This document shows, one piece after another, positions 1 to 8,667 of a stretch of DNA of 64,000 nucleotides. This DNA comes from JAJDZL01 sp965221175 (GTDB lineage Bacteria > Pseudomonadota > Gammaproteobacteria > Arenicellales > JAJDZL01): assembly GCA_965221175.1 (NCBI GenBank), contig OZ244867.1, positions 2,294,001-2,358,000 on the forward strand. Reading direction: 5' to 3'. A model generated the notes under the pieces. It was not told the origin of the DNA. It made no database searches and saw only the letters and a program-made list of their open reading frames with translations. The translations under genes were made by a program, and so were the position numbers. Position 1 is the stretch's first letter. Each line of letters begins with the position of its first letter.

Positions 1-317
1 TTTGTCGCGGCTTCGCAAATGCGATGAGCTACGACGATCATGTCGAAATTTCGCAAGCTCTCTTGATTCAATCTGAAACATTCACGAATTTGGCGCTTGA
101 TTCGATTGCGATGAACGGACTTTCGAGATACGCGTCTGGATACGACAATTCCGAGACGTGTAACAGACTGGCTACGTTGGTAATGAACCAACACCCGGAA
201 ATACCGATTTGATACTTTCCTGTGCTGACCGAAAACCGCTCGATATTCCCTGCGGCGGCTCAGTCGGCAACTGCTTGGAAATCGATGTTCATTCAGTGAC
301 TTACTATTATTATGCAC
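1..317 (-). CDS. rnpA: Ribonuclease P protein component, 3' end cut by window edge
   Basis: Protein subunit of RNase P, which helps the RNA subunit mature the 5' ends of tRNAs. Translating the minus strand just after rpmH gives a continuous frame with the family signature: a basic N-terminal stretch (RLSRRREYRAVFGQHRK) and, further on, RRVSRKSVHRNRIKRQIRE, which fits the RNR motif helix. The frame stays open to base 1, so the C-terminus lies outside the window. No ATG is in frame. A GTG at 317 overlaps the end of rpmH by 8 bases and is the likeliest start; a CTG at 296 is another possibility. Lying directly after rpmH on the same strand is the standard bacterial arrangement. Identity is certain, the start less so. 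Confidence 0.9.
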   Translation of the reverse strand, partial: MHNNSKSLNEHRFPSSCRLSRRREYRAVFGQHRKVSNRYFRVLVHYQRSQSVTRLGIVVSRRVSRKSVHRNRIKRQIRECFRLNQESLRNFDMIVVAHRICEAAT

Positions 318-444
318 TCAGACGTGCACGACCTCTGGCTCGACGCGCATTGATCACAGCCCGACCGCCACGGGTTCGCATGCGGGCACGAAACCCGTGT
401 TTGCGTTTTCGCTTTAAATTACTTGGTTGAAAGGTACGTTTCAT
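310..444 (-). CDS. rpmH: 50S ribosomal protein L34
   Basis: Small basic protein of the large ribosomal subunit, 44 residues, too short for most ORF screens. The minus-strand translation begins MKRTFQPSNLKRKRKHGF and continues RARMRTRGGRAVINARR, which is the textbook L34 sequence. The stop is followed at once by two more in-frame stops. It lies upstream of rnpA and divergent from dnaA, the normal layout near the origin in gammaproteobacteria. Nothing unusual is seen. Confidence 0.97.
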   Translation of the reverse strand: MKRTFQPSNLKRKRKHGFRARMRTRGGRAVINARRARGRARLSA

Positions 445-738
445 AGGTTAAAACCACGATATTATTCCACTTTTTGCCGGCTGGCTGATTATGACGTTTG
501 AATTTCCGCGTTCACAAGCTTTGCAGCAAACGAGAGATTATAACAAACCGCCTTTCGTGTCCGGCGAGGAAAATACTCCTCTGAACATAAAATTTTCACG
601 GATGTTTCGTTACAGGTGAATTACAATCTTCACTGGATAAAGTGAATAAAGCTACTATCTTCCGGATGCTCGCCCTGTAGTTCACTATACTCGTAAGAAA
701 TTGGAAAAAAATTATATTTCATATTAACCAGTGCCAGC
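445..738. other. rpmH-dnaA divergent intergenic region with promoters
   Basis: This gap must carry the promoters for rpmH (minus) and dnaA (plus). A TATACT hexamer at 686-691 could be the -10 box of dnaA, but no good -35 is visible. A small inverted repeat (TTCACT-GGATAA-AGTGAA, about 630-647) contains a DnaA-box-like ACTGGATAA with two mismatches to the consensus. No perfect DnaA box is present here, unlike the dnaA-dnaN gap, so I do not place the origin here. Confidence 0.4.
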
Positions 739-2100
739 ATGAACGCATCAGAACTCTGGAAATCGATTCTTTCCCATCTGGAGCAACGCCTAACCGAAGC
801 GGAGGTAACTACTTGGCTACGTTCACTTAGTCCTGAGCTTTCGGGCGACACACTGGTACTCAGTGCTCCCAATATCTACGCAAAAAAAAGAATTGAATCT
901 GACTATAGAAAGCAAATTTCAGAATTGGCAACTGCTCTAAATGGTGGTGAAATAGTAGTCAAGGTCAGAACCGCAGCGGCACCTTCCAACACTACACGCA
1001 TCAAACCTGCCAATAAACGTTCCAGATCCTCAATTCAGACAAAAAAAAACTCTAAGCAAGCCAATCAATTGTTTGGTTTCGGCGAACTGAGTCCGGAATA
1101 CACTTTCGAGCAGCACATAGTAGGAGAATCGAACCAGCTTGCTAGGGCGGCAGCACAGGCTGTGAGTGAAGAGCCTGGACGCCGTGAGTGCAATCCACTG
1201 TTTCTATATGGGTCGGTTGGCATCGGCAAAACCCACCTCATGCAAGCGGCTGGGCACGGCATCCTGAAGAATTTCCCCGATGCAAATGTAGGTTATGTTC
1301 AATCATCTATCTTCGTACAGCATCTAGCAACGCTGTTCAGTAGAAAGGACAACGAAACCATTGAACTTTTTAAGCAGACTTATCGGGAGCTCGATGCGCT
1401 GTTGATTGACGATATACACTTTTTTGGCAACGCACAGGCTTCTCAGCAGGAATTCCTGTTAACCTTCAATACCTTGCTCGAAGGCAAAAAGCAGGTGATT
1501 ATCACCAGCGACAAGTTTTTCCACAATCTGCCTGATGTTGAGGCTCGCCTCAGGTCCAGGTTTTCGCAAGGGCTGTCGATTCCAATCAAGCCGCCGGAAC
1601 TCGAAACCCGCATGGCCATCCTTGAAACCAAGGCCAAATTGCGTAATATTGATCTTACAATCGATGTAGCTCGGTTTCTTGCGGAAAATATTATCGGCAG
1701 TGCTCGAGAACTTGAAGGGGTAATTAACATATTGACTGCCAACTACAATTTAACCGGTGAACCCATCTCAATCAGTCTGGCAAAAACAGTACTGTCTGAC
1801 TTTTTGGCCGAACGTTCGATCAACCTACAAGAAATAAAGAAACAAGTGGCGCATTTTTATGGAGTCCGCATGGACGATCTTTCCGCACCCTCTCGAAAGA
1901 AAGAATTTGTCAGGGCTCGATACATCGCCATGTCTATTGCGCGGAAAGTGACAACCCTCAGCACCATCCAAATTGGCAAGGCTTTCAATCGCGATCATAC
2001 GAGCGTTTTAAACGCATGCAAGAAAATCAACGAAGAGTTAAAGAAGGACCCGATGTTCAGAAATGATTACCAAACCTTGTGCGATATGCTGTCGCCCTGA
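739..2100 (+). CDS. dnaA: Chromosomal replication initiator protein DnaA
   Basis: ATP-dependent initiator that binds DnaA boxes and melts oriC. The 453-residue protein has all four expected domains: an N-terminal oligomerisation/helicase-loading domain (LWKSILSHLEQRLTEAEVTTWL), a variable basic linker around residues 80-115, the AAA+ domain with Walker A GSVGIGKT (158-165) and Walker B LLIDDIH (221-227), and a C-terminal DNA-binding domain with the signature around NRDHTSVLNACKKI. Length is normal. It starts at an ATG without a strong ribosome binding site. It heads the dnaA-dnaN-gyrB series, and the DnaA boxes just after it mark the probable origin. Confidence 0.98.
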   Translation: MNASELWKSILSHLEQRLTEAEVTTWLRSLSPELSGDTLVLSAPNIYAKKRIESDYRKQISELATALNGGEIVVKVRTAAAPSNTTRIKPANKRSRSSIQTKKNSKQANQLFGFGELSPEYTFEQHIVGESNQLARAAAQAVSEEPGRRECNPLFLYGSVGIGKTHLMQAAGHGILKNFPDANVGYVQSSIFVQHLATLFSRKDNETIELFKQTYRELDALLIDDIHFFGNAQASQQEFLLTFNTLLEGKKQVIITSDKFFHNLPDVEARLRSRFSQGLSIPIKPPELETRMAILETKAKLRNIDLTIDVARFLAENIIGSARELEGVINILTANYNLTGEPISISLAKTVLSDFLAERSINLQEIKKQVAHFYGVRMDDLSAPSRKKEFVRARYIAMSIARKVTTLSTIQIGKAFNRDHTSVLNACKKINEELKKDPMFRNDYQTLCDMLSP

Positions 2101-2368
2101 CAGCACTTTCAGTCTTGCGTCTGACAGTCGCACATACTCACGAAATATTCCTGTAGTTTCACCATTATGTGTATAATTTGTTATGTTGTGTGCATAACCC
2201 TATCGGATTGACTGATCGGATCAAAACAGTCCACATACGCACTGCTGTACTATAGTCAGTTTCCAACAAATAAAAGTTCATCTACGTCATTGTTATTATT
2301 GACTGATTTACACTTGTTATCATTATCCACACCCCTAATAATAAGAGTACTTAATTATCTGAATTCTT
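2101..2368. other. oriC: Probable replication origin (oriC) with three DnaA boxes
   Basis: The 268-base gap between dnaA and dnaN holds three 9-mers that fit the TTATNCACA consensus: TTATCCACA at 2323-2331 (plus, the perfect high-affinity form), TTATGCACA at 2189-2197 (minus) and TTATACACA at 2168-2176 (minus). Between them lies a strongly AT-rich stretch (about 2258-2320) that could be the unwinding element. Origins in this gap are well known in bacteria. The boxes are seen directly; origin function is inferred from them and from the neighbouring dnaA. Confidence 0.7.
2299..2326 (+). promoter_or_regulatory. Candidate dnaN promoter overlapping a DnaA box
   Basis: TTGACT at 2299-2304 and CATTAT at 2321-2326, 16 bases apart, resemble a sigma-70 promoter and lie 43 bases before the dnaN start. 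The -10 hexamer overlaps the perfect DnaA box at 2323-2331, so DnaA binding could block dnaN transcription. Judged by eye only. Confidence 0.35.
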
Positions 2369-3583
2369 ATGCACTTTATAGTTAACAGAGAACAAGTTCT
2401 CAACCCCCTGAGTCGCGTCAATACGGTCGTCGACAGAAATCCAACTATTCCCATTCTTTCCCACGTATTATTGGAACCGGTTGAGGAAGGAATCAAGTTG
2501 ACAGGGTCAAATATCGAGATCGAAATCAGCGAAATAATATCGGACATTGAAGTCCATGATCCGCAACCAGTTGCTTTTCCTGGATTGACTGTACAGGATT
2601 TCTGCAGACGACTACCGGAACGATGTGGCCTGAAATTCGAGGTTGTCGATGGCAAGATGTACATTGATAAAATTGAATCTAAATCAGACGGATCGGATTT
2701 TCAAACAGAGCAGAATGCCGACGATTACAGCAAAAATGCCGGACATTCTACACAGAGTAAGCTAGTGTTGCAGACCTTGTCACAGGAGCCTGAGGATAGC
2801 GATTTTCCAAAACTTGATGCAGGGGGATGGGATATTCAGTTTACCATCGGCCGATCAGACTTACACAATCTGATTCTGCGTACACAGCACGCAATGGGTG
2901 CAGACAACGTTCGTTATTATTTGAACGCAATGTTGTTTGAGATAGGAGAAAACGAACTACGAACCATTTCGACAGACGGTCATCGTATGGCAATGAGCGA
3001 AACCGCTGTTGTAACTGGGCTGAACGAAACCACTCATCGTGCTATTGTGCCGCGTAAGACAGTTCTTGATCTCAGTAAACTGCTGTCTGATCTTTCATCA
3101 CAGATTGAAATTGAACTGAATGCTAGTCATATTCGTGTCAGCACCAAGTACGTGTCGTTCACCTCAAAACTGCTGGAAGGACAATATCCTGACTGGCGCG
3201 GTGCAATTCCGGTCAATTTGAGTAGTGTGTTTCGAGGAGATCGAGAAGAGCTGGTGTCAATTTTTCAGCGGGTGAACATACTGGGAGCCCGGGATAAAAA
3301 GCCACTTGGGGCAACCTTGGAAGTTGATGGTGGTGTGCTTCGAGTCTACGCACGATCAACCAGTAGTGCATTACAGGAAATTGATGAAACAATGGATGTC
3401 GAGCAAGATGGAGAGTCTTTGAAGTTCCAGGCGAACTGCCGTTATCTGCTAGATATTTTCGAGGCTATGCCGGACTGCAGTAGAGTTGAATTCAACCTGC
3501 GCAACGCTCAAACTGCCTGCTTGATCAAATTTCCACACAACAAATCTTCATCTTTTCTCGTGATGCTGTTGAAAGACCGCTGA
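2369..3583 (+). CDS. dnaN: DNA polymerase III beta sliding clamp, with internal insert
   Basis: Ring-shaped processivity clamp of the replicative polymerase. The N-terminus (MHFIVNREQVLNPLSRVNTV, then RNPTIPILSHVLLE) and conserved blocks such as DNVRYYLNAMLFE, ISTDGHRMAMSE and FTSKLLEGQYPDWR identify it securely. At 404 residues it is nearly 40 longer than the usual 366. The excess is mostly one polar, acidic segment at about residues 103-129 in the last part of clamp domain 1, just before the conserved SDFPKL. The C-terminal tail FLVMLLKDR also differs from the common VMPMRL ending. The frame is intact, so it should be functional. The next gene is gyrB; recF, which usually comes between, is missing. 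Confidence 0.97.
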   Translation: MHFIVNREQVLNPLSRVNTVVDRNPTIPILSHVLLEPVEEGIKLTGSNIEIEISEIISDIEVHDPQPVAFPGLTVQDFCRRLPERCGLKFEVVDGKMYIDKIESKSDGSDFQTEQNADDYSKNAGHSTQSKLVLQTLSQEPEDSDFPKLDAGGWDIQFTIGRSDLHNLILRTQHAMGADNVRYYLNAMLFEIGENELRTISTDGHRMAMSETAVVTGLNETTHRAIVPRKTVLDLSKLLSDLSSQIEIELNASHIRVSTKYVSFTSKLLEGQYPDWRGAIPVNLSSVFRGDREELVSIFQRVNILGARDKKPLGATLEVDGGVLRVYARSTSSALQEIDETMDVEQDGESLKFQANCRYLLDIFEAMPDCSRVEFNLRNAQTACLIKFPHNKSSSFLVMLLKDR

Positions 3584-3618
3584 CTTTCTGATTATTAAAT
3601 CTGTTCAATCGCTCTTGT

Positions 3619-3644
3619 GGATTCGGTTTAGAGCAACCGAATCC
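3619..3644. repeat. Perfect 10-bp hairpin in the dnaN-gyrB gap
   Basis: GGATTCGGTT (3619-3628) and AACCGAATCC (3635-3644) form a perfect stem with a 6-base loop in the 106-base spacer. No T-run follows on either strand, so it is not a classic intrinsic terminator. It sits exactly where recF normally lies and may be a processing or attenuation hairpin in the dnaN-gyrB transcript. Confidence 0.5.
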
Positions 3645-3689
3645 GTGGAATCTATATTGCCTGAGTTGCCCAACTATTGATATTCGAGT

Positions 3690-6131
3690 ATGACTCTAGA
3701 TAATTCATCCAACAGTACATACGACCACACCAATATCAAGGTGCTGCGCGGGCTTGAGCCTGTTCGCAAGCGACCTGGAATGTACATTGGCGACACCGAC
3801 GATGGTACCGGTCTGCATCATATGGTGTCAGAAGTCGTTGATAATGCCATCGATGAAATCTCTGAAGGCTACGGCCGTCGAATCAGGGCAACCATTCACG
3901 AAGATAATTCGGTTTCGGTCGAAGATGAAGGCCGTGGCATACCAACCGGAATCATGGAAGATGAAGGACTCCCTGCAGCAACGGTGATTATGACAGTCCT
4001 GCATGCTGGGGGGAAGTTTGATGCCGATGCCTACGAAGCTTCCGGAGGGTTGCATGGAGTCGGTGTGTCTGTGGTCAATGCCCTTTCAGAGCAGTTGTGG
4101 ATGACGATTTACAGCGAAGGATCCATCCACTATCAAGAATTTCGCGATGGAGAGCCCGTCGAACCGTTAAAGGTTATTGGCACAACTGACAGAACCGGAA
4201 CAACCATCCGGTTCAAACCATCGAGGCAGATGTTTTCAGACACCGAATTTCGATTCGAGACATTACTTGAGAGGTTGAGGGAGATGTCATACCTCAACTC
4301 TGGTGTATCAATTGAGCTTCATGATGAACGCGATGGACGCAAAGAAATTATGCAGCACGATGGCGGAATCGTGGAGTATGTATCTGACATAAACCGTGTG
4401 AGAAGCCCAATCAATGAGAACGTCATATCGATTGCTGGCGAGAAAGATGGCATTCAGGTTCAGGCGGCACTGCAGTGGAGTCACAACTACTATCACGTAA
4501 ATAGCCGCTGCTATACGAACAATATATACCAACGCGATGGCGGTACGCATGCCACTGGCTTTCGCTCGGCGGTGACGCGGACACTCACCACATTTCTGGA
4601 AAAGCAGGGACTGGCCAAGAAAATCAAGGTCACCGGGGATGACACCCGCGAAGGGCTTACCGCAGTCCTGACAGTCAAGATACATGAACCCAGGTTTTCA
4701 TCCCAGACCAAGGACCGGTTGGTTTCGTCGAATGTTGAAGGTGCGGTTCAGACTGTCGTAACCAACGGGTTAACCGAATTTTTGGAAGAAAACCCGAAAT
4801 CAGCGCGTCTTGTCTGCGATAAAGTGATAAGTGCGGCAGTTGTACGGGAGAAAACTCAAAGAGAGAAAGCACTTGCGCGAAAGAATGCTTTCGAGTCGAC
4901 GAGCCTGCCTGGAAAACTGGCCGACTGCCAAGAAAGAGATCCGACACTAAGTGAACTTTTTCTGGTTGAGGGGGAATCAGCGGGAGGCTCGGCAAAGCAG
5001 GCAAGAGACCGAAAATATCAAGCAATTCTGCCGTTGAAAGGCAAGATTCTGAATGTACAGAAAGCCTCTGCGGACAAGATTGTTGCTTCTGAGGAAATCC
5101 AAACTTTGGTTGCAGCGCTGGGAACTGGCGTTGGCCTAGATTTCGATATCGAAAAGCTTCGCTATCATCGCATCATCATCATGACAGATGCGGATGTAGA
5201 CGGATCGCACATTCGAACTCTATTGCTGACATTCTTCTACAACGAGATGCCTAAATTGATTGAGGCAGGGCACCTGTATATTGCACAGCCGCCGTTGTAC
5301 AAGGCGAAGTTCCGTAAATCCGAGAGATATCTGAATGACGATAAGGAACTTGATGAATATATACTGGAGGCCGCAATCGCTGATGCAAGGATTGAACTGA
5401 ATGGCGACTCAACGGCAGAGGCAGCAAGCCTTGAGGGAGAAAGGCTTGGGGAGCTGTGCTTGCGCCGAGTGTCGGCAAAGAGTGTATCTGAGCTTCTCGC
5501 CAAACGCTTCGATCGAAACGTGTTGAAGGAGATGGAGAATTTACCGCTTCTGGTTCCGTCAAGATTCAACGACCTGGAGTATCTTGAATCCTTCTCCCAA
5601 CAGCTGTCGGAATGTCTTGCTGCGAACTCGAATGGAGGCGCAGGATATTCAGTAACCACAGTCCCGTCCAGTCATGCAAATGGCCAAGAGTATTATGTTA
5701 TCAAGGTCGTTAAAGATCACATGGGCGAACTCGAAGAGTCAATTTTCGATGAGTCTTTCGCAGCTTCAGCCAGCTATCGAGCCATTACTGCCCTAGCGGA
5801 AGAAATGCGCAAACTTGAAGTCAAGGAAGTTGAAGTTCATCGAGGCACGAAATCTTCTGATCGTATTCACTTGACCGAAGCGGTTGACTGGCTGCTTGAG
5901 GATGCAAGAAAAGGGATTGCCATTCAGCGCTACAAAGGTCTCGGTGAAATGAACGCAGATCAGTTGCGCGAGACGACAATGGATATGAATGAACGGTCAC
6001 TGCGCAGAGTGAAAATTGAGGATACTTTCGGCACTGACAAAGCTTTTGCGGTGCTGATGGGAGATGAAGTCGCACCACGCCGCGAATTTATTGAAACCGA
6101 AGCTCTATCAGTCAAGAATCTCGATATCTGA
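3690..6131 (+). CDS. gyrB: DNA gyrase subunit B
   Basis: ATPase subunit of DNA gyrase, which introduces negative supercoils with GyrA. At 813 residues it is the long proteobacterial form. The GHKL ATPase region shows VVDNAIDEISEG and SGGLHGVG. The TOPRIM region shows EGESAGGSAKQARDRKYQAI and the metal-binding DADVDGSHIRT, and the tail has RYKGLGEMNADQL. Between TOPRIM and the tail (about 550-730) lies the extra segment typical of gammaproteobacterial GyrB. It follows dnaN with a 106-base gap and converges with apaG. Confidence 0.97.
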   Translation: MTLDNSSNSTYDHTNIKVLRGLEPVRKRPGMYIGDTDDGTGLHHMVSEVVDNAIDEISEGYGRRIRATIHEDNSVSVEDEGRGIPTGIMEDEGLPAATVIMTVLHAGGKFDADAYEASGGLHGVGVSVVNALSEQLWMTIYSEGSIHYQEFRDGEPVEPLKVIGTTDRTGTTIRFKPSRQMFSDTEFRFETLLERLREMSYLNSGVSIELHDERDGRKEIMQHDGGIVEYVSDINRVRSPINENVISIAGEKDGIQVQAALQWSHNYYHVNSRCYTNNIYQRDGGTHATGFRSAVTRTLTTFLEKQGLAKKIKVTGDDTREGLTAVLTVKIHEPRFSSQTKDRLVSSNVEGAVQTVVTNGLTEFLEENPKSARLVCDKVISAAVVREKTQREKALARKNAFESTSLPGKLADCQERDPTLSELFLVEGESAGGSAKQARDRKYQAILPLKGKILNVQKASADKIVASEEIQTLVAALGTGVGLDFDIEKLRYHRIIIMTDADVDGSHIRTLLLTFFYNEMPKLIEAGHLYIAQPPLYKAKFRKSERYLNDDKELDEYILEAAIADARIELNGDSTAEAASLEGERLGELCLRRVSAKSVSELLAKRFDRNVLKEMENLPLLVPSRFNDLEYLESFSQQLSECLAANSNGGAGYSVTTVPSSHANGQEYYVIKVVKDHMGELEESIFDESFAASASYRAITALAEEMRKLEVKEVEVHRGTKSSDRIHLTEAVDWLLEDARKGIAIQRYKGLGEMNADQLRETTMDMNERSLRRVKIEDTFGTDKAFAVLMGDEVAPRREFIETEALSVKNLDI

Positions 6132-6143
6132 ACCTGCTCTAAA

Positions 6144-6521
6144 TTAGTGCAAACTGGTTCTTGCAGTCAACACAAATTTCGGTATTTCTGCATCAATCTG
6201 AGCGCCATCGTCGGCAATCAACTGATAGCTGCCTTCCATCGTTCCTACGGGCGTTTCAAGAACTGTCCCGCTGGTGTACTGATAGTACTCTCCCGGCATG
6301 ATGTGGGGCTGTTCCCCGACAACTCCTTCTCCCCTTACATGTTGCACATTCTCGTCACCATCTGTCACGATCCAGTGTCTCGTCATTAGCTGTACACCAA
6401 CCGAGCCTTGATTGGTTATGGTGATGGTGTAAGCGAATACAAAATGTCGATTAGTAGGGTCCGATCTTTCAGAAAGGTAATGTGTCTCAACTTTGACTTG
6501 AAGTTTATATTGGTCGGCCAT
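6144..6521 (-). CDS. apaG: ApaG domain protein
   Basis: 125-residue beta-sandwich protein of the ApaG/CorD family. The exact role is not settled; it is associated with magnesium and diadenosine-nucleotide physiology because of its constant neighbours. Recognised by VETHYLSERSDPTNRHFVFAYTI, the central TRHWIVTDGDENVQHVRGEGVVGEQP and PGEYYQYTSGTVLETPVGTMEGSY. It lies 176 bases after apaH on the same strand, as in many gammaproteobacteria, but without rsmA/ksgA in front. It faces gyrB with only 12 bases between the stops. Confidence 0.95.
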   Translation of the reverse strand: MADQYKLQVKVETHYLSERSDPTNRHFVFAYTITITNQGSVGVQLMTRHWIVTDGDENVQHVRGEGVVGEQPHIMPGEYYQYTSGTVLETPVGTMEGSYQLIADDGAQIDAEIPKFVLTARTSLH

Positions 6522-6697
6522 TGGGTCTGCAGAACATTAATGAGCAGGCATCAAGACATACAAGAAGCAAACGAGTTCACATTGATTCAGTAATTTGCTA
6601 GAAATCTTGGCTCTTAGGGCGTCATTATACAATCCGATGATTCGCGAAACTGTGAGTCTCAGAACAGATAGTGATGTAGGCTCAGCCAAAAGGCTTA

Positions 6698-7516
6698 TCA
6701 ATTATTTTGGCACTTGATCTGAGTGACCACAAATGGTTTGCTATCCAATCTCACCGCACTTAGGCATCTTCCCCAGCAGCACCCCGAATCCATGGCCAGT
6801 ATGCCAGGCTGCATATAGACGCCAAGTGAAGACCAGTGTCCAAATACGATTGTCGGCCCAATTTCGATCCGCTCCGGGAATTCAAACCAAGGTAGCAGAT
6901 TCTTTTTTTGTTCGCCCAGTGTGCGCATCTCTACGAAATCGAGTTTGCCGCTACGCTTGATGTAGCGCATACGCGTAAAGACATTGATCATGAATCGAAG
7001 GCGTTTCCAACCATCAAGGGAGTCGGACCAGCAACGAGGCTTGTTTCCAAACATATGCTTCATGAGACTCTGTCTCTCAGAGCTCATCAGCATTTGATGA
7101 ATTTCATCTGCATAATCCAAAGAATCGTCCAGAGACCAGAGCGGGTAAATTCCTGCGTGGACTGCAAGGAAGTTCAACTCGGTATCGTGAATGACGAGCG
7201 GTTGACTGCAGAGCCATTGTTTTATCTCAATTTGCTTCGACGCGTTCAACACGTCTGAAAAGGTATCACGTTCACGTGGTTCAGCAACATCCTCAAGCAC
7301 TGCCAGCAAATATAGATCGTGGTTGCCCAGCACGACGTCAATACTCGATTCATGCGCCATGGCGTAGCGCACTACAGACAGCGAATCCGGCCCTCGATTG
7401 ACAAGATCACCAAGCAGAATCAGGTGATCGTTTTCAGGCGAGAATTTGATTTTATCCAACAACAGGCGAAATTCCTGATAGCGTCCCTGAATGTCGCCGA
7501 TTGCATACGTAGCCAT
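6698..7516 (-). CDS. apaH: Symmetrical diadenosine tetraphosphatase
   Basis: Hydrolyses Ap4A into two ADP. The 272-residue metallophosphatase shows the ordered metal-ligand motifs: GDIQG at the N-terminus, LLGDLVNRGPDSL, GNHDLYLLAV and AVHAGIYPLW, as in ApaH of the PPP phosphatase superfamily. Length matches the family (about 270-280). It lies between mlaA upstream and apaG downstream on the same strand, so the three may be co-transcribed. Confidence 0.96.
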   Translation of the reverse strand: MATYAIGDIQGRYQEFRLLLDKIKFSPENDHLILLGDLVNRGPDSLSVVRYAMAHESSIDVVLGNHDLYLLAVLEDVAEPRERDTFSDVLNASKQIEIKQWLCSQPLVIHDTELNFLAVHAGIYPLWSLDDSLDYADEIHQMLMSSERQSLMKHMFGNKPRCWSDSLDGWKRLRFMINVFTRMRYIKRSGKLDFVEMRTLGEQKKNLLPWFEFPERIEIGPTIVFGHWSSLGVYMQPGILAMDSGCCWGRCLSAVRLDSKPFVVTQIKCQNN

Positions 7517-7552
7517 GACAAAATGACAGTATTTATCGGCCGTATGCTGAGA

Positions 7553-8272
7553 CTACTGATTGCAGATCGTATTCAGGCGAGTCTGCCGATAACTTTCTCG
7601 CACGAAAAGATAGGGGTCAAGTTGTTCTTCAAGCAAGTCCGTAAAAGGAAGGAGCTTTGCTCGCGTGTCAACCAAAGAAATCTGTTGCACAATCAACTGA
7701 TGCTCAGATTTTTCGATGTGTTTTTCAACATAGGTGTAACGGGTGTGGACCGCAAAACCAGTCGCATCTCGAACATTTGTGGGACCGAAAATTGGAGCTA
7801 CCAAATAGGGGCCCTCGCTGACTCCCCATCGACCAAAGACATGACCGAAATCATAGTTGCTGTATGGAAGCCCGGCAGCACCGACAATGTCAATGAATCC
7901 TGCCAATCCGAATGTCGAGTTGACTACGAAGCGCGTGCCGGAAGCGACGGCTCCTGGGAGGTTGCCCATCAGTGCTGCAGCAGTCATGTTACGCGGCTCT
8001 CTCAGATTGTTGTAGAAATTCGAGATGCCTTTTTCCAAATCATCATTGGTGATTTTTTTGTATGTTCTGGCAGTCGGCTCGAACAGCGCTTTGTCCAAAG
8101 TCAGATTAAAATTAAAGATGCCCCGATTTATGGATTCAAATGGATCGCTTGCTTCAGTGTAGAATTCCGGATCAAGTGCTTCACATGCTGTCGGTGAGTA
8201 ATTCTTGGCGCACCCTGAAACCAAAAGTACGCATACTGTCAACGCGAATACTAACCGAACCGACACGACCAA
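7553..8272 (-). CDS. mlaA: Outer-membrane lipoprotein MlaA (VacJ)
   Basis: Part of the Mla system that removes misplaced phospholipids from the outer leaflet of the outer membrane. The 239-residue protein starts with a lipoprotein signal peptide ending in a lipobox (LLVSG-C, Cys about residue 21). It carries the family hallmark DPFESINRGIFNFN, then NNLREPRNMTAAALMGN, VNSTFGLAGFIDIV and GHVFGRWGVSEGPYLVAPIFGP. The start is uncertain: the frame begins at TTG 8272 with a GTG two codons later. No mlaBCDEF genes are nearby, which is common for mlaA. Confidence 0.94.
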   Translation of the reverse strand: MVVSVRLVFALTVCVLLVSGCAKNYSPTACEALDPEFYTEASDPFESINRGIFNFNLTLDKALFEPTARTYKKITNDDLEKGISNFYNNLREPRNMTAAALMGNLPGAVASGTRFVVNSTFGLAGFIDIVGAAGLPYSNYDFGHVFGRWGVSEGPYLVAPIFGPTNVRDATGFAVHTRYTYVEKHIEKSEHQLIVQQISLVDTRAKLLPFTDLLEEQLDPYLFVRESYRQTRLNTICNQ

Positions 8273-8282
8273 ATACTCTAGG

Positions 8283-8588
8283 CTACGCCATAGCAGGATT
8301 CAGGGGGCAGTTTGTCAATATCTCAGTTGTTTTCTGTATGTGTTCATCCATCGCTTGCATGAAGTTTTGTCCACTGAATCTTCCTGAAACTGGCAATCTC
8401 CCAATATCCAATGCATACAGGGTAACTATGTAGTGAAGGATGGCGCGGGCATTCCAAGGCGGGTACGGCCCATCGTAGCCATGGTAGTCACCGCCCATCG
8501 CCGGCAAACCAGGTAGCGACATGACTATCCAGATCTGGAACGCAGAAAGAAAGATATTCAGGCGTTCTTGTTCCATTGTAATAATCAT
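8283..8588 (-). pseudogene. Remnant of a YbhB/YbcL (PEBP) family protein, C-terminal part
   Basis: An open frame of 101 residues whose last two thirds read like the C-terminal half of the phosphatidylethanolamine-binding protein family: YDGPYPPWNARAILHYIV, then TLYALDIGRLPV, the FMQAMDEHI helix, and an ending near PLNPAMA. Full members have about 150-190 residues. The N-terminal half, with the conserved DPDAP region, is missing upstream, where the sequence no longer resembles the family. I therefore call it a truncated gene. Binding function is unlikely to survive. The family match is from memory of its motifs, not from a search. Confidence 0.6.
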
Positions 8589-8667
8589 TGCTTACTAGTA
8601 TCATCTGTTACCCGAAGTGCCAATTTGACACTAATTTTTCTCGTAAATTATACCAACCGAAAGTTAT

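Noticed and set aside
209..430. 73-codon plus-strand frame rich in Arg
   Set aside because: It is the reverse-strand shadow of rpmH; the minus strand gives a perfect L34.
5237..5659. 140-codon minus frame inside gyrB
   Set aside because: Antisense shadow of the gyrB coding frame.
7319..8197. Long plus-strand frame of 292 codons
   Set aside because: It lies opposite mlaA and apaH, both clearly real, and has no domain of its own.
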